Part shown: positions 29,676 through 39,612 of the stretch, piece after piece
Layout: the number at the start of each line of letters is the position of its first letter
Numbering within the stretch: the first letter of the stretch is position 1
IMG/VR virus record: IMGVR_UViG_3300030110_000964
Span: 1 to 42,933 of that record
Strand: one strand, 5' to 3'
Source: a virus
DNA length: 42,933 nt
Made by a program: the position numbers and the translations under genes
Notes under the pieces: model-generated
What the model was told of the DNA's origin: nothing
Seen by the model: the letters and a program-made list of their open reading frames with translations, nothing else
Database searches by the model: none

Positions 29676-32600
29676 TAGTCTCTCCTAGGTAAACGTTTGT
29701 TAACATAATCTCTACCAAAAAATTTGTACAATCGACTTAAATTTTCTTGAGTTAAATTCCTATTTAAATTTTTTATTCCATTGTAAACTGAATCTTTAAA
29801 AGCTATTCGTACAGGAGCGTCCTGTGCATTATAAAGTTCAATCCATCCTTGGTATTCCCTAGCAATTTTTGCTGCTTCTTCTTTAGTTTCAGCCTCAAAA
29901 AATTTCTTACTTAACTGAACTACTCTTTTAACATGAGGTTTCATAGCTTGACGTATTTCAGTTATACTTCTAGCCATGTTAGATGCTTCTCGACTATCTT
30001 TAGGTGGAAATCCCAAAGCTTGCATAGCTACATCAAAGTTAGTATAGTCTTGTGCATCAACAATATCACCTCGTTTGTTTCTAAGTTCACCATAAGCGTA
30101 CATACTCCAAGCTTTCGTCAATCGTGATGGTCCCGGTAACTTAGAAAAAATATCTTTCATAAAGGTAGCTGTTAAATCAGGAGTATCTTCAATTTGTATA
30201 ACACCTTCTAACATTCCTCGAAATAAAAGACTTCCTCCAATAGCTGTTCCTACATCTCCAGCTAAACTCATTGAAGGTCCAAAGTCTGACATTTTAAAAT
30301 TTTTATCTGTAACAATATTTTCAAATACTTTACTAATAGGATTATCTTTTAATGGCTGTACTCTTGAAATATCGTAATTGTCAAAGACATGACCTACCCA
30401 ACCATTCTTTATAGCGTTTATTATTTCAGGTGTTAGCTCTTGATCTGTTGCTTCAGCATATAGTTCAGCAGCTTTATCACCAGTTTCATCAAAACCTAAA
30501 CCAGACATACCGTATGTTGCTAAAATTCCTGTAACAAACCCTGCTCTTTGTGTTTTATTTAAACCACCCGCTTGTTGAAACAAAATGTTTTCTATAACTC
30601 TTATAGGATGTGCCAGAAATTGAGTAGGGACACTAGAAATACCGCTTTGCCAAGCTGCTCTAGAAGAACTTTTCATATTACCAGCAATAGTTTCAGCTTG
30701 ATTTAATACTCGTCCTAACTCATCAACAGAAGGACGTTTACCAGTATTAGAAAAATGTTTTAACCAAGCAATACTAAACCCAAGCATTTGGTTTAAACGC
30801 TCACCTTCTTTAAAAGGAATAAGACCTACATCTAAAGCTTTGTTACCGTATTGAAGCATCTTAGAAGGTGTTAAAGAATTACCATCAAAAGGATTATCCA
30901 ACTGCGCTTGAGAACCACCGACAATATCAACACCACTTTTACGCATGTCTTCCATCATTGCTTTAATATCTTTAGGCTTCATAGGTTTTCTGCCTACTAC
31001 TAAACCTAACGTTGATACTCCTGATGCAATGTACTCAAAAGCTTTACCACCGGCAGGAACCATTGTTGATAACCGTAAAGGAATAAGCATTGACAATGCT
31101 TGTGGACCTATTCTTGGAAAAGCTCCCATAACCGCAGGAGCCATAGCAGTTTGAACTACAACTTGTGAAGCATCCATCATGCCTAAAAATGTTTTAAAAA
31201 CTAATGCTCTTAATCCAGTAACAGGATCACTTTCTAATAGTTTTAATAGTCCTTCTGTGCCAGAACGTTTTAGCTTATCATAAACTCCTGTAGAATCTCC
31301 CGTAGCGTAACTAGCTAACTCTAATTTCCAATTATTTAAACGTTTAGTCTCATAAGATTGAGCATGAAGTGTTCTATTTAAACCAATTCGTACTCGTTCT
31401 CCTGATGTTGAAATAGTTGTTGGAACATCTCTATCTGTACGAAATTTACCATGTGTAAAGTGATACCAATCAGGGCGTATTTCACTAGCTGTATCTAAAT
31501 ACTCTTTGTATGTTTGCACCCATTGTTTTACATGCCTAGCTTTGTACTCACCAAATGCTCTGGTATGAATAATATGTTTAATTGAGTTTTCTAAAATTTC
31601 TCGTGCGTCTAAAACTGGTGCTAACTTACCATCTGGAGATTTTAAATGTTGTCCTCGTGCAGAATAATATAATTGTCCAGAGTTAATGTACTTTTTTGTA
31701 GTCTCTGATAACCCCATAAAATCAGAATCAATATCCATAACATCAGGTGAGTAGTCTTTAGATGTTTTACCTATAGTTGTAGCATTGTATGGTTTAGCTG
31801 CTCCATCACCCCAAGCTTCAAAAGGTGTACGCTCTATTTTTCCAGAGTCTACGGCTTGTTTCATTTCATCCCAAGAACTAAAATGGGTATTTTCTTGTAT
31901 TACTTTAGTTGCTTGAGCTTGAAGTTCTCCACTATTAGCAGCATTACCTATAGTAGCTCGTTCTGCTCTTAGAAAAGAATCCAATGCAATGTTATATTCG
32001 TTAGCATACTTTAATGCTTGGCTTTCAGAACCAACATTAAAATGTGTACGAGTAGTTAAAAATGTACCGTCTAAAGTTTTAGACTGTTTAATAAAATATG
32101 GGTCTTTATATTCTCTGTGAGGCCCATCAAAATGCTTAAGAAGTCTGTGTCGTAATGCTGTTTGACCTACACTTGTTTTTTTAGCAATTACATATTGAGC
32201 TTTAATAGCCTCTTGACCTAACGAAGCAAACTCATCTTCAATTGTAATACCTATTTTAACTCCTGCTTCAGTTAAACTTCCTTTTCCTTGTACTACAGGA
32301 ACTTCATCTAAATACTTTACAAGAACTAAATTATCTTCTTTAAGTAGTTTCTCTACTAAACCTTTTGAGGTTGTACCTACAGGGTAATGTTTACCTGTAG
32401 TACCATCAAAGATGCTAATGTTTTTTAAATTTTTACGATCAAATGCAGGAATAACTTTACCAATAGTTTTATTATCCCTTACACCAGCTATACCAATTTC
32501 TTGAAAACCTTTTTGAATAAAGTCATTGCGAATAGCTGAGTTAATAATAGCTTCATCTGCACGATGCAATTGAATAGCTGCACCATACGCAATTTGTTCA

Positions 32601-34348
32601 TCTTCTGTAGCTTTTCTACCTAACTGGCTACTAAAAAAATCATCAAATTGTTTAGCACTTAACCATCTACCACCATTATTGTTTTGCGTATGTCTCATAA
32701 CAGCATCGAAAGAGGTTCGTTCGTTTTTACTAAGTTTTGTAATTAATTTACTACTGTTTTTAAATATTTCATTTAATAATGCAGCAGCATTAACACCAAC
32801 AATACCACCATCTGCTAATCTTTCTGCAAAGTTTAAATTAATTTTATTTCCTGTTAGGTATTTGTTTAAAAATAATGGAGTTACTAATCCATTAGGAGAA
32901 TCAAAACCTTTTAAAAATGATTTACCATCTTGCCCAATATCATTAATATCTCTGACTACTTTTAAATGGTAAACTCCTTCTGCTTTTTCTACTTTATAAA
33001 ATCCAGGTTGTATACCTAACCGTTCAGCAGCTTTAACGGCAGCTTCCATACTTACATAAGAAGATAAGTTGTCTTCTCCTGTACCTAGTTTAAAAGCTAC
33101 AGTTGCAAAATCATCTGTATCCTCTACATCAATAGCGGTAACATTAGGGTAACTTTGTTTAATATCTACTTTAAGTTTTTCGATAGCTTGTAGTTTTTCT
33201 TCTTCACTTAAAAAGTTTTGTCCACGAATTATGTTAATAGCGTCTAGTTCATCAGCTTGTTCTTGAAGAACAACCGCAACTCTACCAGACGTATTATCAG
33301 TAAAATCTTTTCCATTAGAAGTAATAGCACCTTCAATAAGTTCTTCAAACTCGTCATCAGAAAGAGGACTTGGACTACCTGGTTTAGCTCGTTCTGCTAA
33401 TTCTTTTGCAGTATTAACTGATGCTTGAGGATTGTCTGCTACTTTAGCAAGACGTGATAAACGTCCTACTTTAGTTAGTGCAGATAAACTTTTACCTAAA
33501 ATAGCTAACGCGCCAGTTGCATCAACTACTTCAAAAATAGACCGTATACTAGCTTCAACTTCTCCTATTGATTTAGTGCTTACTAAATCTAATTTAAATA
33601 AAGTAGGTAAATCAGAGTTATTTAATTTTTCTTCTAAACGTGTTACTGCACCTAATGGATCAGGACCATCAAAAATTTCTGAGGATTCTCTACGCAATGC
33701 ATCCCCTAATGTTTCCATGTTACGTTCACCATTAGCAAACTGAGCGTATGTATCCATCATAGGCACAAGGATAGCTAAGTGTTTAGCTAAATTAACATCA
33801 AGACCTATACCAAATAATTCTTTAGCATACTTCATTTGAAGATTGTTTAACTTTAACAAAGCTGCTGTTAAATTTTCAGAACGATCCATACTTAAAAGTT
33901 GTTGGGATTCTTCAACACTTAATTCTTCTGCTTCAATTACAGCACCACGAACAGGATCAGACATAGATTGATCTGTTAAAGTTGCAGCCGTCTCAGTTTC
34001 TAAAATATTTCTATAAGCTTCTTGAACATTTACTTGTTGTTTAGCTTGTAAAATATCAAACATTTCTTGTGGAGTAGCTACAGGTTCATCAGCTTCACTT
34101 AAAAGAAAGTTATCTATGTCTTGGTTAATTTTACTTAGTCCTAACATTTTACGAGCTTCAAGTTCACCATTAGGTTGGTGTGTAATTCTTAACCAATCTG
34201 CAAATGGTTGAGCAGTTGTTCCATTAATTCTTTCATCAGCAATAGCAGCTAATGTAGCTAACCGTGTATCCCTTTCATTAGGTTCTGATAAAGTATTCTC
34301 AACTGACGTAATCGTTGGACCTTCACCAATAGCTTCAATTTCTATCAT
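29675..34348 (-). CDS. Large internal virion protein (T7 gp16-like ejection protein)
   Basis: A 1557-residue, largely helical protein, the largest gene in the genome. It has long Leu/Glu/Lys-rich regions, an Arg/Asp/Asn-rich middle, and a hydrophobic region around residues 1060-1130 (GLRALVFKTFLGMMDASQVV, MGAFPRIGPQALSMLIPLRL) that could enter a membrane. No transglycosylase motif was recognised; that function seems to be in the next gene. By order (after the gp14-like gene) and size it is the ejected channel protein of the internal core. It overlaps neighbours at both ends by one base. Confidence 0.8.
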   Translation of the reverse strand: MIEIEAIGEGPTITSVENTLSEPNERDTRLATLAAIADERINGTTAQPFADWLRITHQPNGELEARKMLGLSKINQDIDNFLLSEADEPVATPQEMFDILQAKQQVNVQEAYRNILETETAATLTDQSMSDPVRGAVIEAEELSVEESQQLLSMDRSENLTAALLKLNNLQMKYAKELFGIGLDVNLAKHLAILVPMMDTYAQFANGERNMETLGDALRRESSEIFDGPDPLGAVTRLEEKLNNSDLPTLFKLDLVSTKSIGEVEASIRSIFEVVDATGALAILGKSLSALTKVGRLSRLAKVADNPQASVNTAKELAERAKPGSPSPLSDDEFEELIEGAITSNGKDFTDNTSGRVAVVLQEQADELDAINIIRGQNFLSEEEKLQAIEKLKVDIKQSYPNVTAIDVEDTDDFATVAFKLGTGEDNLSSYVSMEAAVKAAERLGIQPGFYKVEKAEGVYHLKVVRDINDIGQDGKSFLKGFDSPNGLVTPLFLNKYLTGNKINLNFAERLADGGIVGVNAAALLNEIFKNSSKLITKLSKNERTSFDAVMRHTQNNNGGRWLSAKQFDDFFSSQLGRKATEDEQIAYGAAIQLHRADEAIINSAIRNDFIQKGFQEIGIAGVRDNKTIGKVIPAFDRKNLKNISIFDGTTGKHYPVGTTSKGLVEKLLKEDNLVLVKYLDEVPVVQGKGSLTEAGVKIGITIEDEFASLGQEAIKAQYVIAKKTSVGQTALRHRLLKHFDGPHREYKDPYFIKQSKTLDGTFLTTRTHFNVGSESQALKYANEYNIALDSFLRAERATIGNAANSGELQAQATKVIQENTHFSSWDEMKQAVDSGKIERTPFEAWGDGAAKPYNATTIGKTSKDYSPDVMDIDSDFMGLSETTKKYINSGQLYYSARGQHLKSPDGKLAPVLDAREILENSIKHIIHTRAFGEYKARHVKQWVQTYKEYLDTASEIRPDWYHFTHGKFRTDRDVPTTISTSGERVRIGLNRTLHAQSYETKRLNNWKLELASYATGDSTGVYDKLKRSGTEGLLKLLESDPVTGLRALVFKTFLGMMDASQVVVQTAMAPAVMGAFPRIGPQALSMLIPLRLSTMVPAGGKAFEYIASGVSTLGLVVGRKPMKPKDIKAMMEDMRKSGVDIVGGSQAQLDNPFDGNSLTPSKMLQYGNKALDVGLIPFKEGERLNQMLGFSIAWLKHFSNTGKRPSVDELGRVLNQAETIAGNMKSSSRAAWQSGISSVPTQFLAHPIRVIENILFQQAGGLNKTQRAGFVTGILATYGMSGLGFDETGDKAAELYAEATDQELTPEIINAIKNGWVGHVFDNYDISRVQPLKDNPISKVFENIVTDKNFKMSDFGPSMSLAGDVGTAIGGSLLFRGMLEGVIQIEDTPDLTATFMKDIFSKLPGPSRLTKAWSMYAYGELRNKRGDIVDAQDYTNFDVAMQALGFPPKDSREASNMARSITEIRQAMKPHVKRVVQLSKKFFEAETKEEAAKIAREYQGWIELYNAQDAPVRIAFKDSVYNGIKNLNRNLTQENLSRLYKFFGRDYVNKRLPRRD

Positions 34349-34851
34349 TACGTTAGTATCCCTAACTGCTTACCAATCTTAGAAAGATCAGTCCGTGCAT
34401 TAAATATGCTTCCACCAATAGAGCCTATACCTTGGAACAAGCTTGCTTCATTTCTTAACTGTACAGCTTGATTATTAAAAATTGTAGATTGTTGCATTTC
34501 TCTACGTGCAGCTAAATTAAAAGCACTCGATTGTTGTAAGAAACCAAACTGTGCGCTACCTTGAGAAATTATACTACCTACTCCACCTTGCAAAGAACCT
34601 CCAAATCCACCTGTTTGTGCTTGCGCTCTAGCTACAGCAGACGCACGTTTAATACGTGTCTCTCTAATTACTTTTAGTTTTGATCTACGCACTTCTAATT
34701 TGTTTCTTTTTTGTTGAAGCTCCATAGCTCTTTGTTGAGCTTGGGCAGCGTCTTCCATACGATCAGCAGCTTTGTTTTGTTTAAGAAGTCCACCAATAGT
34801 ACCGGCGACACTAACTGCTAGACCAATAGCTCCAAAGATTGCACCCCACAT
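34348..34851 (-). CDS. Small internal virion protein (T7 gp14-like)
   Basis: A 167-residue protein with a Gly-rich hydrophobic N-terminus (MWGAIFGAIGLAVSVAGTIG) and a Gln/Arg-rich coiled-coil body (AAQAQQRAMELQQKRNKLEV) followed by TGGFGGSLQGGVGSIISQGS. This composition and position, between tail tubular protein B and the two large internal proteins, match T7 gp14, which forms the outer-membrane pore of the ejection apparatus. AGGA lies 8 bases before the ATG. Confidence 0.8.
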   Translation of the reverse strand: MWGAIFGAIGLAVSVAGTIGGLLKQNKAADRMEDAAQAQQRAMELQQKRNKLEVRRSKLKVIRETRIKRASAVARAQAQTGGFGGSLQGGVGSIISQGSAQFGFLQQSSAFNLAARREMQQSTIFNNQAVQLRNEASLFQGIGSIGGSIFNARTDLSKIGKQLGILT

Positions 34852-34853
34852 AT

Positions 34854-37082
34854 TTACATTCCTGCGTTATCTGAGTAATGAACAGCCCAACCAAAAATGT
34901 CAAAGTCCTTACCATCTTCTGAATCAAAGAAAAGGTGCAGAGCTTTACCACTTCCACGTACTTTGTTACGTGTAATTGTAACAGGGAAGCCACTATTAAA
35001 ATCTAGTGAAGTTGGAGTCTTATCGTAATCTTTTAAAATACGGTATACTTGTTGTCTACGTCCAAACTTAGACGAGTTACTGTTATCAGCAAAGTCCCAT
35101 CGTGCTTGCATATAGCAGCTAGAAGGGTTCTGTAGTACGTGAGAATCGCCACTGGCTACGTATCCTGTTTCGGTACGCTTAGTGTACACAAAGATATGAG
35201 GTGCCTGTCTACGGTTCGTTACATTGCCTTCTAGAAGGTATCCAGTTTCAAAGGAGCTAGTAAAGTTTACACCTGTTCCATCTTTAGCTTTCCAATCTAC
35301 AAAGCTATCATCGTTTAACTGTGCAAATGTAATCTCACTTTCGTTAGTACCAGGTTCTGCTACAATAAACCCAGTTGTTGTAGACCCACCCCGTAAAACC
35401 TCTACATCAGCAACAACTGTTTCACCATCTGACGCACGTACAACTGTTTGTCCATCAGAAGCTTGAATAACAGTGTCAGTTTCTTTAACGTTACCAATAC
35501 TAGGTAGGGTAAAAATACCAAATACATACGGTGCGTTACTAGCAAGCTCTCCAAATGACCAAGGATAAAACCCACCAATATTAGAGTCAAATACTAACGC
35601 TCTGTTAAATTTAAATCGATAGTTAGTGTCGTTGCCCCCTGAGTTCCATCCCCATGTAACCCTACCAGTTACAGAATCATATGATCCTTGAGCATAAACT
35701 TTAGATACAGAAGGAATTGTACTGTCGTAAAACGTTTGTATAGTTTGTTTAGTTAGAGATTGTGCTTCAATACGGTCAGTAACTTGGTTACGACCAATAC
35801 TGTAGATACCTCTGTCACTCCACCAAATAGGAGTGCCTTCAACGTCTACAATTGTACGTTTACCTACAATACCAACAGTGCTTACTTTAGATACACTGTA
35901 ATCAGTAGGAACAAACGTACTACTACCTGTACCACTAATCTCCCACAACCCATTATCAGCAAATACTAGCAAAGATTCTCCTGTTACACGTAAAGCTAGT
36001 ACGTTACCAGCATCAGGTATAACAACAACACCACCATCTGTATCAATTAAATCACTAATTTCCTCTGATGTTGGATCAGCTTCTTGATAACAACGGGGAA
36101 TGTTTGATTCATCCTCAATAATTTGGCTAAAGTAAATATGTCCAGAAATAGTAGACTCTGGTGGTCCACCATACCATGAACGTCCAGCATAAAACGCTGT
36201 AGTTTGAGGGCGAGTAGTAAAAGTTTCTGTTGCAATACCAGATAGTCCTGATACTGTATCCCTATCTTTGTTAAACGGGTCTACAATGTAGTGTCCTCGT
36301 GGCGCACGAGTATTACCAAAGAATATTTTAGTTAGTTCTGCTGGATCAAAGTCATCACTAGTATTTTTTGCAGCCCACCACTGTTTATTATTACCAGGGT
36401 ATTTCGATTGACTTGAATGATACGTAGTAATTGGATCAGCTACACTTCCACCCGGTGATACCCAGCCTTGATTACGTAAGTTATAGTGATGGAGTGTAGA
36501 TAAACTTGTTGGTTCTTCATCAATACCTAAAGTATCTTCTACACCATCAAAGTCTCGTATCTCCAAAGCAATTTCAGTGTTAGTTATAGAGTCACCGCTA
36601 ACATTATACGTTACATAAAATGGTTTAATTTTTTTAGATGCAACAAATAAGAAACCTTTACCAAACGAAATGTCTACAAGCTCTGTACCTACATCAGTAA
36701 TACCTGGTGCAGCAAAACTTGATAGGTTAGTAGTAAAAGATTTAAGATTACCAGAAACAGGTTGGCTATTAATATCAAAATAGTACAAGGTTGACCCTAC
36801 TTGAGCTACTAAAAAGTGCCTGTTACCGTCACCAGCAACCTCATCCCATTGAAAACATCCTACAGCTTGTGTCTGCCATACACTTTCTGCAACATTTTTA
36901 TTAGTAATGCTGTAGCTGCTTTCGTAGTTAATACCTAATCGCCTACGAATGTCACCTTTTTTATCAAAGATACAGTTTAATGCTGACTGTGTAGCATTTT
37001 CAGGAAACGTTAAAGGAGTAGCCTCTGTAACAAGACCACCTACAAACGTATTGTATACCTTTAAGCTGTCGGTTTTAGGCAT
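34854..37082 (-). CDS. Tail tubular protein B (T7 gp12-like nozzle)
   Basis: A 742-residue beta-rich protein with the typical opening (KVYNTFVGGLVTEATPLTFP then ENATQSALNCIFDKKGDIRR), matching the nozzle proteins of T7-type tails: short GGL/E..PL..P start, then ..N....G...RR. Mid-protein stretches such as SVSKVSTVGIVGKRTIVDVE are also characteristic. Six copies form the tail nozzle. GAGGG lies 4 bases before the ATG. Confidence 0.88.
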   Translation of the reverse strand: MPKTDSLKVYNTFVGGLVTEATPLTFPENATQSALNCIFDKKGDIRRRLGINYESSYSITNKNVAESVWQTQAVGCFQWDEVAGDGNRHFLVAQVGSTLYYFDINSQPVSGNLKSFTTNLSSFAAPGITDVGTELVDISFGKGFLFVASKKIKPFYVTYNVSGDSITNTEIALEIRDFDGVEDTLGIDEEPTSLSTLHHYNLRNQGWVSPGGSVADPITTYHSSQSKYPGNNKQWWAAKNTSDDFDPAELTKIFFGNTRAPRGHYIVDPFNKDRDTVSGLSGIATETFTTRPQTTAFYAGRSWYGGPPESTISGHIYFSQIIEDESNIPRCYQEADPTSEEISDLIDTDGGVVVIPDAGNVLALRVTGESLLVFADNGLWEISGTGSSTFVPTDYSVSKVSTVGIVGKRTIVDVEGTPIWWSDRGIYSIGRNQVTDRIEAQSLTKQTIQTFYDSTIPSVSKVYAQGSYDSVTGRVTWGWNSGGNDTNYRFKFNRALVFDSNIGGFYPWSFGELASNAPYVFGIFTLPSIGNVKETDTVIQASDGQTVVRASDGETVVADVEVLRGGSTTTGFIVAEPGTNESEITFAQLNDDSFVDWKAKDGTGVNFTSSFETGYLLEGNVTNRRQAPHIFVYTKRTETGYVASGDSHVLQNPSSCYMQARWDFADNSNSSKFGRRQQVYRILKDYDKTPTSLDFNSGFPVTITRNKVRGSGKALHLFFDSEDGKDFDIFGWAVHYSDNAGM

Positions 37083-37091
37083 TTAACCCTC

Positions 37092-37394
37092 TTAAGACAC
37101 TTCTTTATTTTTAAATACGGTAGACATATCCACTTTCTTTTTAGGAATCCGCTTCTTAGTCTGCAATACTGGGCGTTCTTTATCCGCATTATGAGTACGT
37201 ACCATTTTTTTAATATAGTTATCACCAGCTTTTTGAACATCAGACATACTGGTGTATGCCCCACTTAGTTCTTGTGGAAGTGATCCTCCTTCTTTAAACA
37301 TAAAGTGCATAAAACCATAAGGATTTTTATTTACAACAATAAGGTTTTTATTTTGGGTCTTCCAATTAAGACCTTCTACGACTCGTTCTTCCAT
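37092..37394 (-). CDS. Small hypothetical protein between tail tubular genes
   Basis: A 100-residue basic protein (MEERVVEGLNWKTQNKNLIV...) with NPYGFMHFMFKEGGSLPQEL and a Lys-rich C-terminus. It overlaps the tail tubular A gene by 29 bases and precedes tubular B by 9. Small proteins of this kind are common between the two tubular genes in marine podoviruses and may be part of the tail, but no function is established. Confidence 0.7.
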   Translation of the reverse strand: MEERVVEGLNWKTQNKNLIVVNKNPYGFMHFMFKEGGSLPQELSGAYTSMSDVQKAGDNYIKKMVRTHNADKERPVLQTKKRIPKKKVDMSTVFKNKEVS

Positions 37395-38139
37395 AGTCTA
37401 CCCTTCCGTAGTAGTTACTTTGTGATGCGGCAATATTGTGACGGTCTGATTGCCATCTAATTTTTTGTCTTAAAGACACTTGTTCTGCTTTAGGATTAGC
37501 TCTTTGATTAATTTCTACATGTGCTACAGACTTTGCTTCATTTAAGAACCAAGGAAATACATCAACATCTAAATCAGGAATAAAAGTATCAGACATAGTA
37601 AATGTAGGTTCTTGTATAGCCCATACAATAAACTTACTAGATTGTAGCGTACTATCTACTGCACTATCGTATGAATCAAAGATTAAAAAACTATCATCAA
37701 ATGTAGTATAATGATCAGGAGCTTTGTTGTTAGAAATTAAAACTTCTCCTCCATCTACTGCTACTGTAACAATAGTAGAATCAGTGGAGTTTCTAGATAA
37801 CGAAAGTTGTAAGAAAGCTTCTGGTTCCATCCATGAAATTCTGTTATAATCTTTAGCAGTTGCTCCTGATTTAACTTGGTTATAACGTACTTCTTCTATA
37901 CGCCTAATGCCATCAGGAATTTGCATATGAGTTGGAGTAGAAGTAGAGCCTAATGCTGTTAACGTAATTAGTTTACGATGCTCTGGTATCTCGATGTTGT
38001 TAATAAGGTCATAGTAAACATCACGGATAACATACGCTACCTGTTCTGATTCAATAGTATCAGAAAAACTATTTACGGTATCTGCATCCATTGAACTTAA
38101 AATACGTTGAGTCATATCTAATAACGTTAACTTAGGCAT
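37366..38139 (-). CDS. Tail tubular protein A (T7 gp11-like adaptor)
   Basis: A 257-residue protein. The opening LTLLDMTQRILSSMDADTVN with SIESEQVAYVIRDVYYDLIN and the EHRKLITLTALGSTSTPTHM stretch are the typical N-terminal helices and strand of gp11-type adaptors. It ends with an Arg-rich tail (YGRVDYGRTSRRRS). Twelve copies sit between the portal and the nozzle. GAGGAG lies 8 bases before the ATG, inside the end of the upstream gene. Confidence 0.88.
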   Translation of the reverse strand: MPKLTLLDMTQRILSSMDADTVNSFSDTIESEQVAYVIRDVYYDLINNIEIPEHRKLITLTALGSTSTPTHMQIPDGIRRIEEVRYNQVKSGATAKDYNRISWMEPEAFLQLSLSRNSTDSTIVTVAVDGGEVLISNNKAPDHYTTFDDSFLIFDSYDSAVDSTLQSSKFIVWAIQEPTFTMSDTFIPDLDVDVFPWFLNEAKSVAHVEINQRANPKAEQVSLRQKIRWQSDRHNIAASQSNYYGRVDYGRTSRRRS

Positions 38140-38144
38140 TAGGT

Positions 38145-38291
38145 TTACTCCTCAAAATCTTGTATGCAACCAGATTGATCTGGCGTTATAGGTTTACAGG
38201 TACAAGTTTCAGGATCACACTTACATCCTGTTTTACCACAACGAGGACACACACCTAGGTTTTCTTTGGTTTGGTAATCTTTGTTTACCAT
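38145..38291 (-). CDS. Tiny cysteine-rich zinc-ribbon-like protein
   Basis: A 48-residue protein with VCPRCGKTGCKCDPETCTCK, seven cysteines in pairs that should bind zinc, and an acidic end. It overlaps the upstream gene by 7 bases and ends 5 bases before tail tubular A. Function unknown; too short for ordinary ORF calling but well supported by overlap and motif. Confidence 0.7.
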   Translation of the reverse strand: MVNKDYQTKENLGVCPRCGKTGCKCDPETCTCKPITPDQSGCIQDFEE

Positions 38292-38536
38292 TTTTTACAA
38301 CTCCAATAACGTGCAGTTAGTTTACTAGGTTTGTCTGTATCGCATTTATGTCGCGCTCTAAAACTTTTTCTACGTTTAGGTTGGTCTTTTTTAATGCTCA
38401 TATTAGCATCACCAAAACGAATTAACTTTACAGTATCTCCCTGTTTAGCTAATACAGCAAACTTTTTACCACCTTTACGTGACCGTTTAGGTTTATTGTA
38501 GCCTGAAAAAGTTTCACCAGCGCGAGTAATAGCCAT
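38285..38536 (-). CDS. Small basic protein of the phage GYNKPKR type (DUF6321-like)
   Basis: An 83-residue basic protein with RAGETFSGYNKPKRSRKGGK, VLAKQGDTVKLIRFGDANMS and RRKSFRARHKC..DKPSKLT. These blocks are common in cyanophages and other marine phages as a family of unknown function. It shares one base with the upstream gene's stop (TAATG). Its charge suggests nucleic-acid contact or a virion role. Confidence 0.8.
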   Translation of the reverse strand: MAITRAGETFSGYNKPKRSRKGGKKFAVLAKQGDTVKLIRFGDANMSIKKDQPKRRKSFRARHKCDTDKPSKLTARYWSCKKW

Positions 38537-38649
38537 TATGCATAGCCACGCCGCATTGGCTTTTTCTTTTTATCTTTCTTTTTAGCTACCATTTTACCAG
38601 TTTTAGAATAGCCTTTCTTTTTATCCATCTTACCATTTTTACCGGGCAT
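38536..38649 (-). CDS. 37-residue lysine-rich peptide
   Basis: MPGKNGKMDKKKGYSKTGKM followed by VAKKKDKKKKPMRRGYA. AAGGAG lies 7 bases before the ATG and the stop overlaps the next start as TAATG. It is very basic, like the cluster upstream of terL, but no sequence relation beyond lysine content is seen. A 68-base gap upstream holds no clear promoter. Confidence 0.6.
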   Translation of the reverse strand: MPGKNGKMDKKKGYSKTGKMVAKKKDKKKKPMRRGYA

Positions 38650-38717
38650 TTTAATCTCCTTTGTTTAGGTTGAAGTGGAACAGTTTGTAGTACATAAGAA
38701 TAAATTAAACTAAACAT

Positions 38718-39062
38718 TTAAGTATTTTTTACATTGGGATGTTTACCATTATGCATATGCGCTAGTGCATCTAAATTTTTATGTACAACTCTCATTTCAG
38801 TACGTAGTTCAGATATTTCTCTATGTTGTGCTTCTAGTTTAGCAGGAGCTAATATCGTACCAAATACTTTATTCTGATGTTTTATTACAGCCCTATCTGC
38901 ATCAGCTTGATCTATACGTGTATTAATATCGTTTAGTACTTTTTCCATTTGAGATATATCTTGTATAACTCTAGACAGTTGAGACTTTACTACTGCAAAT
39001 GCTCCAGCTAGTGAAGCAAGGAGTGTACCAAATTGTACAAGTTCCCTAATACCAAATTCCAT
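38718..39062 (-). CDS. Membrane-anchored coiled-coil protein
   Basis: A 114-residue protein with one N-terminal membrane helix (LVQFGTLLASLAGAFAVVKS) followed by a long coiled coil (VIQDISQMEKVLNDINTRID, and REISELRTEMRVVHKNLDAL). Its shape, one membrane segment and a periplasmic coil, resembles i-spanins, but no lipoprotein partner was found. It follows the 39064-39600 gene by one base. Spanin-like, holin-related or virion-related roles are all possible. Confidence 0.65.
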   Translation of the reverse strand: MEFGIRELVQFGTLLASLAGAFAVVKSQLSRVIQDISQMEKVLNDINTRIDQADADRAVIKHQNKVFGTILAPAKLEAQHREISELRTEMRVVHKNLDALAHMHNGKHPNVKNT

Positions 39063-39063
39063 G

Positions 39064-39600
39064 TTAGCTCACCGCTGGTCCAGATGTTGCAGCCCAATAT
39101 AAAAACCAACCAATTCCACCAGCAATAACTATAACAGCTAAACCTTTAGCAACTTCTATTAACATAGCCTTACGTTTTTCTGCACGTTCTTCAGCATCAA
39201 TTTTTTCTTGTTTTTCACGTTCTTTTTTATCAGCAATTCGTTTTTTACGTTCTTCTAGTATTAACTCCCAAGTAGATTTCTCACCCGGCTTAGACGGCCA
39301 CTTCGTGTTAATCTCTGTCTTAAGATCATCAAGTTGTTGTTTAAGTTGCTTTTCTTCTATGACAGCAGCGGCAGCAGATGACATTGAAGTTTCTGAACCA
39401 TCATCCTTAGCACGTTTTTGTAGTATACTTTTGTTCTTCTTACCAATTGAACTACCAGCTTTGTGGTCTTTATTGTTCTCATGTTGTTCTTTTGCTTGGA
39501 ATAAACCATCTAACCCATGAGCAATTTCTTGAACACCTTTAGCAGATTTTACTAGAGTTTTAGTAGCAGCAATAGCGGCAGCAATTGTTAGCGGGTCAAT
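39064..39600 (-). CDS. Tail/virion-region membrane protein with apparent ATT start
   Basis: The usual start choice, ATG 39384, has no ribosome binding site, yet the frame is open upstream for 72 more codons with no ATG, GTG or TTG. At 39600 an ATT codon follows AAGGAAGG by 6 bases, directly after the previous gene's stop, and gives a plausible N-terminus: DPLTIAAAIAATKTLVKSAK. The IDPLTIAAA start recurs in cyanophage proteins. The 178-residue product has coiled coil (KKREREKQ-like residues 110-145) and one C-terminal membrane helix (AKGLAVIVIAGGIGWFLYWA). Confidence 0.65.
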   Translation of the reverse strand: MDPLTIAAAIAATKTLVKSAKGVQEIAHGLDGLFQAKEQHENNKDHKAGSSIGKKNKSILQKRAKDDGSETSMSSAAAAVIEEKQLKQQLDDLKTEINTKWPSKPGEKSTWELILEERKKRIADKKEREKQEKIDAEERAEKRKAMLIEVAKGLAVIVIAGGIGWFLYWAATSGPAVS

Positions 39601-39612
39601 AACACACCTTCC

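Noticed and set aside
38650-38717. Promoter in the 68-bp gap upstream of the 37-residue gene
   Set aside because: The best -35 and -10 candidates match only about 3 of 6 bases each.
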